Below, piece by piece: positions 18,143 through 27,677 of a stretch of DNA of 64,000 bases. Numbering within the stretch: the first letter of the stretch is position 1; each line of letters opens with the position of its first letter. This stretch comes from HXMU1420-13 sp963691715 (lineage in GTDB: Bacteria; Bacteroidota; Rhodothermia; Balneolales; Balneolaceae): NCBI GenBank assembly GCA_963691715.1, contig OY829281.1, positions 806,001 to 870,000 on the forward strand. The letters run 5' to 3'. A program made the position numbers and the translations under genes. The notes beneath the pieces were generated by a model, which searched no databases, was not told where the DNA came from, and was given only the letters and a program-made list of their open reading frames with translations.

Positions 18143-19817
18143 CATTTATACCTCTTTATCCTATATCGTAATCGTTGTCTTACTTTCATCAACTCAGCTA
18201 CAGGCACAATCTAATACCTTTCCAAGCTCTGGGAATGTGGGTATTGGGACTAGCTCTCCTTCTTATCCTTTAGAAATAACGGGTGTAACTAATACCCTAT
18301 CAATTTGGAAAGGTAATGGTCATGCACCATTACGTTTTTATTCGTCTGGAGATGGTACACATAACAATGCATCAATCGATATATCTAGTTATGGTTGGGG
18401 AGGAAGTGAAGATTTACGTTTTAAAATAGGTAATTGGGGAGGGAGTTATTATTTCAAATATGGTTCAATTAATGGTGGTGAATATAATGCTGTACGTATT
18501 ACAAGAAGTGGGGGTGGTTCTGGTGGAGTTAATGCTGGAGCTGGAATTATAGATGTGTATACCTTAAACCAAGCCATAGGTATTCGACTTCATGGCAATG
18601 GAAGTAGTTGGATCAATACTGGCAACGTAGGCATTGGTACTTCTTCTCCGAAAAATAAACTCCAAATAGGTAATGCATTTTCTTTTCATGATGGAGGCCA
18701 CGAAGTAATAGGAATGGGTTGGGCACACGGAGGCGGTGGTGGTGATCTTAATTCTAATGAATATGCTGCCGAAATACGATTAGATCCAAATGCAGGAAAT
18801 CTTAGATTAGGAGTTTCAAATTCAAAATCTTCTGCACCAACTTCTATTATGACGATGAATTATCAAGGCAACGTAGGTATTGGTACTACTAATCCAAGCG
18901 AAAAGCTTACCGTACATGGTACAGACGAATACATTGCAGCTTCTCATAGCAGCTTTCCGTGGGGAGGTACAAATGTAATTGGTGTAAAAATGGGTGTTAG
19001 TAGTGCAGGAGTAATTGATTTTAGACGATGGAAAGGTACAGCAACAAACTATAGTAATGCTTTGATTACTCAGGTTAACAGTAATGGTTACGGACTTGAT
19101 TTTAGGGTTGATAATGTATCAACTAACACCCCAGCTTCAACTAGCAGACTATTTTTAGCTGCTTCAGGCAACGTAGGCATTGGGACGACTGCTCCGAAAA
19201 GTCCAATTGATGTTAGGATCGGTGAAGAGAGTGGTGTTGTCGCAAATTTTTTAAGTGATGCCTCAATTAATGATGAAGTAGATCATAAATGGACGATTAG
19301 AACAGGTAGGAATTATGATTATCCAAATCGCACTCTAGATTTTGGGATGATATCAAATAGTTATGGTCAAAATCCTTCTTTTTATGTCGCACCAAAAGGA
19401 GAAGAAGTATTTCGAATTACTGAATTAGGTAACGTAGGCATCGGTACCACTACCCCAAGCCAAAAATTAAGTGTGGCGGGTACGATCAACTCCGAAGAGA
19501 TTATTGTAGAGGAAAATGTGGGAGCCGATTTTGTATTTGAGGCCTCCTACGATCTGCCCAGCCTTCAAGACATCGAAGCCTTCATCGAGCAGAACCAGCA
19601 TTTGCCTGGTATCGCTCCTGCCTCCCAAATGATCGAGGAAGGTGTGAAAGTAGGAGAGCTGCAAATGCAACTCCTACAAAAAATCGAGGAGCTTACGTTG
19701 TATGTCATTGAACAACAAAAATTAATTGAGGCTACTCTTGAACAAAATCAATCATTGGTTCAAAAAAATTACCAACTAGAACAGCGAATTCAACACCTAG
19801 AACAACATGAAAACTAG
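18132..19817 (+). CDS. Exported tail-fibre-like protein 4
   Basis: A 561-aa paralogue with signal peptide (about 1-25, SYIVIVVLLSSTQLQAQ) and five NVGIGT-type motifs separating distinct beta-rich blocks. About 225 bp (18617-18841, encoding the IGNAFSFHDGGHEVIGMGW block) is near-identical to 20178-20402 in gene 5. The C-terminal shared module and coiled coil follow. The first 40 codons are also nearly identical to gene 5. It overlaps both neighbours by 11 bp through the same ATGAAAACTAGCAT start sequence. Confidence 0.72.
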   Translation: MKTSIYTSLSYIVIVVLLSSTQLQAQSNTFPSSGNVGIGTSSPSYPLEITGVTNTLSIWKGNGHAPLRFYSSGDGTHNNASIDISSYGWGGSEDLRFKIGNWGGSYYFKYGSINGGEYNAVRITRSGGGSGGVNAGAGIIDVYTLNQAIGIRLHGNGSSWINTGNVGIGTSSPKNKLQIGNAFSFHDGGHEVIGMGWAHGGGGGDLNSNEYAAEIRLDPNAGNLRLGVSNSKSSAPTSIMTMNYQGNVGIGTTNPSEKLTVHGTDEYIAASHSSFPWGGTNVIGVKMGVSSAGVIDFRRWKGTATNYSNALITQVNSNGYGLDFRVDNVSTNTPASTSRLFLAASGNVGIGTTAPKSPIDVRIGEESGVVANFLSDASINDEVDHKWTIRTGRNYDYPNRTLDFGMISNSYGQNPSFYVAPKGEEVFRITELGNVGIGTTTPSQKLSVAGTINSEEIIVEENVGADFVFEASYDLPSLQDIEAFIEQNQHLPGIAPASQMIEEGVKVGELQMQLLQKIEELTLYVIEQQKLIEATLEQNQSLVQKNYQLEQRIQHLEQHEN

Positions 19818-21069
19818 CATTAAAACCTCTTTATCCTATCTCGTAGTCATTGTTTTACTTTCATCAACTCAGCTACAGGCACAATCTAATACTTTTCCAA
19901 GCTCTGGGAATGTGGGAATTGGTACGACTTCCCCTCAGGAGACCTTACATATAAATGGTAGTATACGTGGTAACCAATCTGGCGCATTAAGAATTAATAC
20001 GGATTATGGTTGGATGGATTTAGGGTCTAAAAATACCAGTTGGGCTCATTTTTATACGGATAGACCAAGATTTTACTTCCAAAAAGAAATTCGTGTTAAT
20101 TCAGGGTATATAGGGAGCTATGATGAAGATTTAGTACTAACAACAGCTGGAACCCAGCGTTTAAGGATCAATAAAAATACTGGCAACGTAGGCATTGGTA
20201 CTTCTTCTCCGAAAAATAAACTCCAAATAGGTAATGCATTTTCTTTTCATGATGGAGGCCACGAAGTAATAGGAATGGGTTGGGCACACGGAGGCGGTGG
20301 TGGTGATCTTAATTCTAATGAATATGCTGCCGAAATACGATTAGATCCAAATGCAGGAAATCTTAGATTAGGAGTTTCAAATTCAAAATCTTCTGCACCA
20401 ACATCTACTCTGACGATAAATTATCAAGACAACGTAGGCATTGGTACTTCGTCACCTTCTTCTAATTTACATATAAGTTCGGGTACGTCTGGTGATGCTG
20501 TATTAAAACTCGAATCAGATACAGATAATAGTAATGAAGGTGATAATAGTAGAATTGAGTTATTACAAGATGGGGGGGCTCATGGCGCTTTTATAGGATT
20601 TAATAGCAATTGGAGTGGTTCAGAGAGTGATAATTTATTTCGTATTGTTGCGAGAAGAAGCAATACCAATGACGACAATGCATTTGTGATCAAAACAATG
20701 GGTAGCGGTCCAAATTTGATTAGCCAAGTAGGCATCGGCACCACTTCTCCAAGCCAAAAACTAAGTGTGGCGGGTACGATCAACTCCGAAGAGATTATTG
20801 TTGAGGAAAATGTGGGAGCCGATTTTGTATTTGAGGCCTCCTACGATCTGCCCAGCCTTCAAGACATCGAAGCCTTCATCGAGCAGAACAAGCACTTGCC
20901 TGGGATTGCTCCCGCCTCTCAAATGATCGAAGAAGGCGTGAAGGTAGGAGAGCTACAAATGCAACTCCTACAAAAAATCGAGGAGCTTACGTTGTATGTC
21001 ATCGAAATCAACAAAGAAAATAAAGCGCTTCGCGAGGAAGTGGAAGCCCTCAAACAAGCCTCTAACTAA
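19807..21069 (+). CDS. Exported tail-fibre-like protein 5
   Basis: A 420-aa paralogue with signal peptide (SYLVVIVLLSSTQLQAQ), several NVGIGT motifs, the 225-bp block shared with gene 4, a unique stretch (about 220-300, including SGDAVLKLESDTDNSNEGDN) and the shared C-terminal module with coiled-coil end. It is the last of five tandem paralogues, 21 bp before the OmpH-like gene. The set looks like a family diversified by shuffling of central blocks between constant ends. Confidence 0.72.
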   Translation: MKTSIKTSLSYLVVIVLLSSTQLQAQSNTFPSSGNVGIGTTSPQETLHINGSIRGNQSGALRINTDYGWMDLGSKNTSWAHFYTDRPRFYFQKEIRVNSGYIGSYDEDLVLTTAGTQRLRINKNTGNVGIGTSSPKNKLQIGNAFSFHDGGHEVIGMGWAHGGGGGDLNSNEYAAEIRLDPNAGNLRLGVSNSKSSAPTSTLTINYQDNVGIGTSSPSSNLHISSGTSGDAVLKLESDTDNSNEGDNSRIELLQDGGAHGAFIGFNSNWSGSESDNLFRIVARRSNTNDDNAFVIKTMGSGPNLISQVGIGTTSPSQKLSVAGTINSEEIIVEENVGADFVFEASYDLPSLQDIEAFIEQNKHLPGIAPASQMIEEGVKVGELQMQLLQKIEELTLYVIEINKENKALREEVEALKQASN

Positions 21070-21090
21070 CACAAACACCCCATCACCATA

Positions 21091-21630
21091 ATGAATTCAA
21101 AGACAACCTCCTTCTTGGTCATAGCAGCCCTTACCCTATCACTGGTCTGCCTTGGGCTAACTGGCTACATGCTCTCCACATCCACGAACGTAGCCTTTGT
21201 GGAAAGCAATATACTGCTGGCAGAATACTCCGAATCCAAGCAAGCCCAAGAAGAACTTGCGGCCAAGATTGAGGAATGGTCGGGCAATGTAAGCACCTTG
21301 CAGCAGGAGCTGGAAGCCTTGAACAACACCCTAATTGAACAAGCCGAAGGATGGAGTACGTCCCAACGTGAAGCCCACTTGCAGCAGATGCAAGCCAAAC
21401 AACAAGAACTAGGGCGCTACAGCAATGCGGTGAACCAACAAGCTGCGGAGTTAGAAGCCGAGCTCATGGAGCCAGTGTATGCCACCATCAACAACCGCAT
21501 AAAAGCCTTTGGAGCACAAGAAGGCTACAGCATAGTCTTTGGCACCGTGCAAGGCGGGAATATTTTGTACGGCACGGAAGCCGTAAACGTAACGTGGGAC
21601 TTTATTCGATACCTGGAGGGCGATGAGTAA
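21091..21630 (+). CDS. OmpH/Skp-like periplasmic chaperone-type protein
   Basis: A 179-aa protein with an N-terminal hydrophobic segment (about 8-28; signal anchor or signal peptide) and then VAFVESNILLAEYSESKQAQEELAAKI, the typical start of the OmpH/Skp fold. A long coiled coil (about 55-130) and a C-terminal beta strand region (GYSIVFGTVQGGNILYGTEAVNVTWDF) complete the family pattern. Skp holds outer-membrane proteins in the periplasm. Here it lies between tail-fibre and RHS genes, so it may be dedicated to these exported proteins; that is inference. It overlaps the next gene by 8 bp. Confidence 0.8.
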   Translation: MNSKTTSFLVIAALTLSLVCLGLTGYMLSTSTNVAFVESNILLAEYSESKQAQEELAAKIEEWSGNVSTLQQELEALNNTLIEQAEGWSTSQREAHLQQMQAKQQELGRYSNAVNQQAAELEAELMEPVYATINNRIKAFGAQEGYSIVFGTVQGGNILYGTEAVNVTWDFIRYLEGDE

Positions 21631-22291
21631 ACTCAATAGTATCGTAATTGTAACTGCCCTCAGCCTAGGTCTTCTGGGGGGATGCCAAGATATAACCATC
21701 GAAAGCGTAGAGGAATTAGAACGCCTTGCCTACGCCGAGCAGAGTCCGTTTACCAGTACGGTGGAGCAGGCAGGCATTGAGTTTGAGCTAATCTACCAGC
21801 CCCCGCAACTCCTGCTGGTGCATGAGTACAAATACTTAGAGCAGCTCATTGCTGAAGGCAAGCCAGAAGCCGATATACACGCCCAGCGGCAGAACCTGGC
21901 CGCCTACACCCAAAGTTTTGAGCACTTGATTCAATACAAACTCATTATAACCCCGACAGATGCCTCCGACTTGGTGTATGCCCAGTTGGAGAAAGGCTTT
22001 GATGTATACAGCGCGTGGCTGCAACGCCTGCTATTTGGGCTGCAGGATGAGATGCAGCTGAAACTCGCCGATGGCACGCAAGTTCCGCTAGCAAGCTACC
22101 AGATGGACCGCAACTATGGGGTATCCCCCTCGCGCACGTTCATTCTGAGCTTCCCCGCACACTTTGAAGGCAAAGATCTTTTGCAAGAGAAGAGCTTTCG
22201 GGTAGAACTCGCAGAATTTGGGCTAGGAACAGGGCGGGTGCAGTTCAAACAGGAGCTGCCTTACCCGCGCATACAACTCACTGGAGTATAA
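21623..22291 (+). CDS. Hypothetical lipoprotein of the RHS locus
   Basis: A 222-aa protein with a lipobox LLGGC near residue 21 (IVIVTALSLGLLGGCQD), so it is probably lipid-anchored after export. The rest has no family that I recognise; it contains a helical middle (LEQLIAEGKPEADIHAQRQNLAAYTQSFEHLIQY) and a C-terminal beta-rich part. Its tight placement after the OmpH-like gene and before the two RHS genes suggests a role in presenting or secreting the RHS proteins. Function unknown. Confidence 0.65.
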   Translation: MSKLNSIVIVTALSLGLLGGCQDITIESVEELERLAYAEQSPFTSTVEQAGIEFELIYQPPQLLLVHEYKYLEQLIAEGKPEADIHAQRQNLAAYTQSFEHLIQYKLIITPTDASDLVYAQLEKGFDVYSAWLQRLLFGLQDEMQLKLADGTQVPLASYQMDRNYGVSPSRTFILSFPAHFEGKDLLQEKSFRVELAEFGLGTGRVQFKQELPYPRIQLTGV

Positions 22292-22302
22292 AAACACTAA
22301 TT

Positions 22303-25300
22303 ATGAACAGAACCGACGACAAAACCACAACACGAGCTATGAAACAGAGACATCTATTCTTATTGGGGATCTTTATAAGCACTATATTGGGCGCCCTACC
22401 CGCCTATGCACAGGGGCCGGTACAACCCGAAGCCATGCAATTTGAACCCGTGGATGTAACCGATGTGGTAAATTTAGCCACAGGTGATTTTGTGTACACC
22501 ATCCCAGTAATGAGTGTACCCGGACCCGCAGGGGATTATCCTATCGTACTAAGTTACCACTCTGGGATTGGCCCCAACCAACCAGCCACATGGGTAGGTT
22601 TGGGGTGGACTCTAAATGCAGGGGCAATAAACCGAACCCTCAGTGGATACCCCGATGATTATAATGGAGACATCATTATTACTGATTACAATGCAGAGTC
22701 AAAGAAAGGATGGGGATTAAGTTTGGGAGCGGGATGGGGTCCTGTTGGTGTAAATATGAACTATGATTCTGAATCTGGAAAAGTGGGAGTAAATGCGATG
22801 ATTAGTGTGTTTTCTGCACTTGGAATAGATGCAGGACCTTTCGATATAAATCTTTCAGGAGGTCATGGCGGGTTTTCTGCTAATGCTAGTCTAAGTGGAG
22901 GAACAAGACTTGGTGGTGATCTTATTGCTGGGGCAAACATAAGTGCAGGCACCAACGGTGTTGGAATTGGAGGGGGATTAAGTCGTGGAACGGGAAAATA
23001 TGAAGAGGATGGAAAAACTAAATATCATAATAGTTTGAGCCTCATATCAGTCGGGGCATCGTTGACTGGTCAAGGCCTAGGGGGCAGTTTTAGTGTTGCT
23101 GGTACAGGATTTAGTTCGGTAACTTCTTCAAGTGGCGGAGATTTGAAAGTTACTAGCCGTTCGATAAAGATACCACTACCCGGTAAAGCATGGGTAAGCT
23201 TAGGTTTTTCTAGATGGAAATGGAAACTTGACGAAACCTATGAAGAATCAAGCTACGGAGTGTTGTATCAAAGACCAAATATTGCTGCTGATTGGTCAAT
23301 AAATAAATCTTTTAAAAATGAGCGACATGCCACTGAAGAGGTACTTTTTCCATCTAAAGATGCATATAATGTTTCGGCGCAAGGAGTGAGCGGGGCTTTT
23401 ATGCCCGTCTTCGACCATCCCTATAATTTGGTGGATAAAGTAGAACATGATGAAAAGGGATACATTGATCTTTATCAATATAAACGCCCTTTCTACGATA
23501 AAGCTACGGGTATATTTCACAGCGAATCAGCACCCGTGAGAACGTTAAAATTTGATTCAAATACCCCAAAATTTCGATTCTTAGATGATACAGGGTATAA
23601 TTTTACCAATAAAGGCACATACACCTTTCAAGGTAAATATACATATTCATTAATTGATGATGAGCACTTTGGAGGTAAGAAAATTACTCCAATTATATTC
23701 CACGAGTCTGGTAAAATACAAGGTTTTACCATTACCACTGCTGATGGGATGATATATGAATTCATCCAACCTATAAAGAATTTGTATCAGTATAGCGAAT
23801 CTAAAGTAGGAAATGTTACTAATAAAAATGTCATGAATAGTTCATTTGCAACATCATGGCTACTAACAGCCATAAAAGGACCCGATTATGTAGATAGGGG
23901 TACTCTTGAAAAAGTAGATGAAGAGGATTGGGGATATTGGGTTCGATTTGTGTACGACAAAATGAATGATGTTAATATTTGGAGGGCTCCTTACAGTGGA
24001 ATGACGGAAACTGTATCCGAAGAGGATGAGATCATACAACAATACTCTACAGGTTTGAGAGAAGTTTTTTATTTGTCTTCAGTGGAAACTAAAACACATA
24101 AAGCGGTTTTTGAATCTGATATATCACTTAATGGTAAAAATGCAGATGTTGATTTATCAGCTTTAGAGTATACTCCCGATTCTGAATTATCGATCTGGAG
24201 CAACAATGGAGCAGGCCCCGTTGGGGGGTTTTTCTTGTTTGATGCTAACTATGAATGGGTAATAGATGTAGCTAACCCTTTCGAGACAATTGTTAGTGGA
24301 GAAATATGTGCATATAGTCCACAACTTGGAGATCAATGTACAATTAGAAATTTTAACAAAAACCAAGTTCAATTTGAATATGTACCTGCATTAGATCAAA
24401 CTAAGGTAACACTTTTAGAAAGTGCATTACCTCCGGATAATCATCCAATTTATTATGATTTTTGGTCTGGTGGAACTGCAAGTATTATCGTTTCTAATGC
24501 AACTAATTCACAGGCAGTAATCCATAAAAAATTAAATGCCATTAACTTATACAATAAATTAGATCTTAATAACGAAATCAGTAAGGTAGAGTTTGAGTAT
24601 GATTATAGTTTGCGACCAAATAGCAATGGATCAACAGCGCCAGGTAGGGGGGCATTAACGTTGAAGTCGTTATTTTTTTATGGAAAAAATGATTATTTGG
24701 TAAGTCCTCCTTACCGTTTTGAATACGCCTATGGTCGGGAAAATGAGAATACCTATAATCCCATGTATATTAAAGATAATCACGATTTTTGGGGAAGCTA
24801 TAGAGCAAATCCTGATTTCCAACACGTACGTTTTCATAAACATCATCCACATCAAGACAAAGCAAAAGCGGATTTAGTAGCTGCTTGGTCGCTTACTGGA
24901 ATTACAACGCCCACTGGAAGCAACATACAAGTAGAATATGAAAGTGACGATTTTTTTCATGTAAATAATACCTTTTACTTAGCCGATGGAATTGTGAAAG
25001 AAGTAGATAAAGAAGCCTCTAATGAGCAAACTTTGGAGTTAACCAGCCCTATTGATGAAACAACATTTGAAGAAGGGGATTATTTTTATCTAGTGGAAGA
25101 AAAAAAAATAACTAGAAAATATAGATCAGAAATCCCTGGCCCTGGATATGGTGAATGGGAAGAAATGGAATTTTTTAATAGAACACGATTTGGACCTTAT
25201 TTGTTTGCTTCTGTAGATGCAGTTAACAATTCGATATCTATTGATGGAACATTTCCAACGTTCAAAGAAGATTATACGGAACATGGTGATGATATTTATA

Positions 25301-27666
25301 CATATAATTATACCTATTCCATAATTGCACTACCGACCGTATATGGTGGAGGAAGTCGGGTACGGCAGGTAGCTACCTATGACGGAAATGAACAAACCCG
25401 CACCCTGTATACCTACAAAGATGGGAGTATCTCTTCGGGGGTAACGGCCTCTCTTCCCGCCGACTATTCTGAGGTAGGCACTGATACAGAGATAGATGAT
25501 CAACTTGAGTTTGTCGAGGAGTATGAAGCGGTATTTATGGATCATAAGTACGCCTATGGTCGGCCCAATCCAGGTATTATCTATTCCAAAGTGCAGGTTA
25601 TAAATGTAGATGAGGATAATCTACCTATCTCTGGGATGACGGAGTATGAATTTTACACCGCCAAAGATTATCCATATAAACCACAAGTAATTGATGAATT
25701 TAGATTCTATATAGAAGATCGTTCAGGGATATATGGAAAACCCAAAGCGACCACCTATTATGAACAGCATACCAATGAAGGAGCAATGGACTATCGCCCA
25801 TTAAAGCGCACCGAAATGTTTTATGCTTACAGCGATGAATTGTTGGATCAGGCTCGTATATTTGTAAATGATACTACTGAAATAGCGGATACAACCGCTC
25901 CTTTAGGAGTTACTCTTGAAGCTCATGCATCTTACATTGCAATCCCTGGTGGTGGTTCAGGAAATGATCATGACTATGCAGTAGAACGTACCTATTTTAA
26001 TGTCTATGGCATGGGGCAAAAAGTAACAGAATACTTTTATGAGGACGATGGGAGTGCTACCTTTTCGAGTCAGCTTGTTTCGCAGGGCAAAACCCTAGCG
26101 CTTAATGTACAAACGGGAGCGCCAATAAAAACTGCCCAACAAAGCGCTACCGATGATAAAGTTCTCATTACGGAAACCACGCCTGCGGCTTGGAAATATG
26201 AAGCCATGAAGGACAAGAATATGTTGTCTCAGACCTATCAGGAGACCGCGTATCTTGCTGATGCCAGTATTGAGGATGAACATATTAAAGATCAACCTGA
26301 TATGAACGCTAAGGTACTGAGTTCCTCGGTAACCACCTGGAAAGAATGGGACGTAGATATTTGGCGTAAAAATGATAGCTATTCCTATGTTACGGGCACG
26401 CCGTATTTGGAATTTCCTGACGCTGATCCTGGAGCGCAGAGTGGGGAATATCCGAAGGTGACGGATGCTTTTCCCTGGAAGAAAACTTCCGATATTGTGC
26501 AATACGATGTCTTTGGCCATGCCATTGAAACCGTAAATGAAGACGGTACCTACCAAAGCGTATTGTATGATCAAGATAATATGAGTTTGGTGCTTGCCGT
26601 AGCCTCCAATGCGAAAGAAAGCGAGGTGAACTACTTTAATTTTGAAAATGGAAACATTTCCAACTATTACTATACGGGGCAGCGTAGCGTGAGTTCGTTC
26701 AGCGAAACTACTCCTTCTAACCCTCCAATACATGGCACAAAATATAAAGTAGGGGTGTGGGTAAGAGGGAGCTATGCAAAGGTCAACGGTATACCAGTTC
26801 CTGGTAGTAATAGTACAGGCTGGGTTTATTATCAACTGATGGTTAACCCAGGTACAACTGTTACCGGAGTGAATGGCTATTTTGACGATCTCACTATGGT
26901 TCCAGCCTATGGGGCAATAAGTTATTTTGCTTACGATCCACTCACGTGGAAGGTAACCGCGATGACTGGCCCAGATCATCGTACTTCGTTCTATGAATAC
27001 GACGATGCAGGGCGCTTGATGGGAGTGCGCGATCAAGATGGAAAGTTGTTACAAACCAACGAATACGCCTATGGTCAAATGCATTACATAGACACCGAGG
27101 CCAATAATTACGAATTGTTTGATGAAATCACCTTTACCCTGAATACCGTGGGCTCCCCAGTGGCTGCTGCCACTCCTTACACCTGGAGTTTTGGAGATGG
27201 AGTACAATTCCAGACGACCGACACCACAGTCACTCATTTTTATCATGTGGGTGGGAGGTATCCAGTATCTGTAAGTTATGATGATGAAAACAATATTACC
27301 CAAAGAACGTCTAAAATTCTGAATATTGCAGGTGAACTAGATATACAGATATCTCTATTTAGGGTGGTTAATTATGGGGAACCCAATGGGGATCATTATT
27401 ATGTAGTGGATATGCTTTCGGATAGAGAAGGAGGTTTAGCCCCTTATACTTATAAGTGGTATGCCCAAGATCACGATCAAGACCCAGACGACCCACAGGA
27501 TTGGACCTTAATAGAAGGGCAAGATGGACCGAATGGAGAGGTGGGTTGGCGCGTTACTGATACGTCTAATCCAGCGCCTTTTAGAATTAAACTAAAGGTA
27601 ACCGATGCACTGGGAACATCAGGTGAGGCGATATACACCGTTCAACGCGTAGAAGCATTCGAATAA
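22303..27666 (+). CDS. Large exported RHS/YD-repeat protein with PKD domain
   Basis: A 1787-aa protein. The signal peptide probably begins at the in-frame ATG 36 bp downstream (22339: MKQRHLFLLGIFISTILGALPAYAQG), so the start may be 22303 or 22339. The N-terminal part (VNLATGDFVYTIPVMSVPGP...LSYHSGIGPNQPATWVGLGW) matches the beginning of RHS/SpvB-like shells. A glycine-rich stretch (about 125-285) follows, then long YD-type repeats (YFAYDPLTWKVTAMTGPDHRTSFYEYDDAGRL), and near the C-terminus a PKD domain (YTWSFGDGVQFQTTDTTVTHFY). It lacks the RHS core end and a toxin tip. With the next gene it may form one split cocoon, like TcB plus TcC in insecticidal Tc toxins; this pairing is inference from architecture and 12-bp spacing. 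Confidence 0.78.
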   Translation: MNRTDDKTTTRAMKQRHLFLLGIFISTILGALPAYAQGPVQPEAMQFEPVDVTDVVNLATGDFVYTIPVMSVPGPAGDYPIVLSYHSGIGPNQPATWVGLGWTLNAGAINRTLSGYPDDYNGDIIITDYNAESKKGWGLSLGAGWGPVGVNMNYDSESGKVGVNAMISVFSALGIDAGPFDINLSGGHGGFSANASLSGGTRLGGDLIAGANISAGTNGVGIGGGLSRGTGKYEEDGKTKYHNSLSLISVGASLTGQGLGGSFSVAGTGFSSVTSSSGGDLKVTSRSIKIPLPGKAWVSLGFSRWKWKLDETYEESSYGVLYQRPNIAADWSINKSFKNERHATEEVLFPSKDAYNVSAQGVSGAFMPVFDHPYNLVDKVEHDEKGYIDLYQYKRPFYDKATGIFHSESAPVRTLKFDSNTPKFRFLDDTGYNFTNKGTYTFQGKYTYSLIDDEHFGGKKITPIIFHESGKIQGFTITTADGMIYEFIQPIKNLYQYSESKVGNVTNKNVMNSSFATSWLLTAIKGPDYVDRGTLEKVDEEDWGYWVRFVYDKMNDVNIWRAPYSGMTETVSEEDEIIQQYSTGLREVFYLSSVETKTHKAVFESDISLNGKNADVDLSALEYTPDSELSIWSNNGAGPVGGFFLFDANYEWVIDVANPFETIVSGEICAYSPQLGDQCTIRNFNKNQVQFEYVPALDQTKVTLLESALPPDNHPIYYDFWSGGTASIIVSNATNSQAVIHKKLNAINLYNKLDLNNEISKVEFEYDYSLRPNSNGSTAPGRGALTLKSLFFYGKNDYLVSPPYRFEYAYGRENENTYNPMYIKDNHDFWGSYRANPDFQHVRFHKHHPHQDKAKADLVAAWSLTGITTPTGSNIQVEYESDDFFHVNNTFYLADGIVKEVDKEASNEQTLELTSPIDETTFEEGDYFYLVEEKKITRKYRSEIPGPGYGEWEEMEFFNRTRFGPYLFASVDAVNNSISIDGTFPTFKEDYTEHGDDIYTYNYTYSIIALPTVYGGGSRVRQVATYDGNEQTRTLYTYKDGSISSGVTASLPADYSEVGTDTEIDDQLEFVEEYEAVFMDHKYAYGRPNPGIIYSKVQVINVDEDNLPISGMTEYEFYTAKDYPYKPQVIDEFRFYIEDRSGIYGKPKATTYYEQHTNEGAMDYRPLKRTEMFYAYSDELLDQARIFVNDTTEIADTTAPLGVTLEAHASYIAIPGGGSGNDHDYAVERTYFNVYGMGQKVTEYFYEDDGSATFSSQLVSQGKTLALNVQTGAPIKTAQQSATDDKVLITETTPAAWKYEAMKDKNMLSQTYQETAYLADASIEDEHIKDQPDMNAKVLSSSVTTWKEWDVDIWRKNDSYSYVTGTPYLEFPDADPGAQSGEYPKVTDAFPWKKTSDIVQYDVFGHAIETVNEDGTYQSVLYDQDNMSLVLAVASNAKESEVNYFNFENGNISNYYYTGQRSVSSFSETTPSNPPIHGTKYKVGVWVRGSYAKVNGIPVPGSNSTGWVYYQLMVNPGTTVTGVNGYFDDLTMVPAYGAISYFAYDPLTWKVTAMTGPDHRTSFYEYDDAGRLMGVRDQDGKLLQTNEYAYGQMHYIDTEANNYELFDEITFTLNTVGSPVAAATPYTWSFGDGVQFQTTDTTVTHFYHVGGRYPVSVSYDDENNITQRTSKILNIAGELDIQISLFRVVNYGEPNGDHYYVVDMLSDREGGLAPYTYKWYAQDHDQDPDDPQDWTLIEGQDGPNGEVGWRVTDTSNPAPFRIKLKVTDALGTSGEAIYTVQRVEAFE

Positions 27667-27677
27667 GGAGAACAGTA

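Noticed and set aside
14698..21069. CRISPR-like periodic repeats
   Set aside because: The repeats are coding NVGIGT motifs and C-terminal modules in frame, with no regular short repeat-spacer pattern; no cas genes in the window.
26095..27036. 313-codon minus frame inside the large RHS gene
   Set aside because: Long antisense shadow of a well-supported RHS/PKD-coding frame; composition not protein-like.
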